Positions 6,530-6,607 of a stretch of DNA of 6,607 bases are shown in pieces (the first letter of the stretch is position 1; each line of letters opens with the position of its first letter). The position numbers and the translations under genes are program-made. The notes beneath the pieces were generated by a model that searched no databases, was not told the origin of the DNA, and worked only from the letters and a program-made list of their open reading frames with translations. Location: contig JAGOBT010000019.1 in NCBI GenBank assembly GCA_017999135.1, forward strand, positions 1 to 6,607, in the 5' to 3' direction. The DNA comes from Burkholderiaceae bacterium. Its GTDB lineage: Bacteria; Pseudomonadota; Gammaproteobacteria; Burkholderiales; Burkholderiaceae_C.

Positions 6530-6580
6530 CTTTCCGAAGCAAGTGCATGATTCTAGGGCGCCACCCCTGGCCAAGATCAA
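6530..6580 (-). promoter_or_regulatory. Putative promoter and ribosome binding site of the diiron-protein gene
   Basis: On the minus strand TTGATC (6580-6575) is a possible -35 and TAGAAT (6555-6550) a good -10. They are 19 bases apart, longer than the usual 17. A start near 6543 would give a leader of about 20 bases holding the Shine-Dalgarno GGAAAG (6535-6530), six bases from ATG 6523. The -10 and ribosome binding site are convincing together; the -35 is tentative. Nothing else is recognisable from 6581 to the window end. Confidence 0.55.
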
Positions 6581-6607
6581 GCCGCGCCCCAGCAACCACA
6601 GGGCGCG

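Noticed and set aside
5648..6550. Plus-strand 300-codon open frame opposite the diiron-protein gene
   Set aside because: It mirrors the diiron gene almost exactly, has no family features, and would run straight out of the terminator. The minus-strand frame has the ligand motifs, ribosome binding site and promoter.

Overview
The window looks like chromosomal DNA from a very GC-rich betaproteobacterium, most likely Burkholderiales (Leptothrix/Rubrivivax/Ideonella-type). The reasons are the strong G/C preference at third codon positions, an adenylyltransferase and a diiron protein that read like the Burkholderiales forms, and a yhdP-like gene divergent from glnE. The assignment comes from remembered family sequences, not from a search.

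Layout. Positions 1-401 hold the 5' end of a minus-strand yhdP-like gene (AsmA-like envelope protein) that runs off the left edge. A 145-base divergent intergenic region (402-546) follows. Four plus-strand genes are then packed closely: glnE (547-3303; two-domain glutamine synthetase adenylyltransferase/adenylyl-removase), a rhombosortase-type rhomboid protease (3261-3914, overlapping the glnE end), an EamA/DMT-family transporter (3925-4878) and a glutathione S-transferase family protein (4913-5575). The run ends in a perfect palindrome over the last stop codon and a strong bidirectional hairpin terminator (5597-5630). Convergent to it on the minus strand lies a ferritin-like/acyl-ACP-desaturase-like diiron protein (5651-6523), with its own ribosome binding site and -10-like element. 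The last 52 bases or so show nothing but a possible -35.

How the parts relate. glnE sets glutamine synthetase activity in response to PII and glutamine. The three genes behind it have no obvious link to nitrogen control and are probably co-located or co-transcribed for convenience: envelope protein sorting, metabolite export and thiol chemistry. Several starts have a nearby TAGNNT hexamer, so internal promoters are likely.

I see no mobile elements, CRISPR arrays, RNA genes or defence genes. This is mostly an ordinary housekeeping region. The points most worth a second look are the rhombosortase, whose substrates must lie elsewhere in the genome, the uncharacterised diiron protein, a cysteine cluster in the GlnE linker, and the double palindrome at the convergent gene ends.
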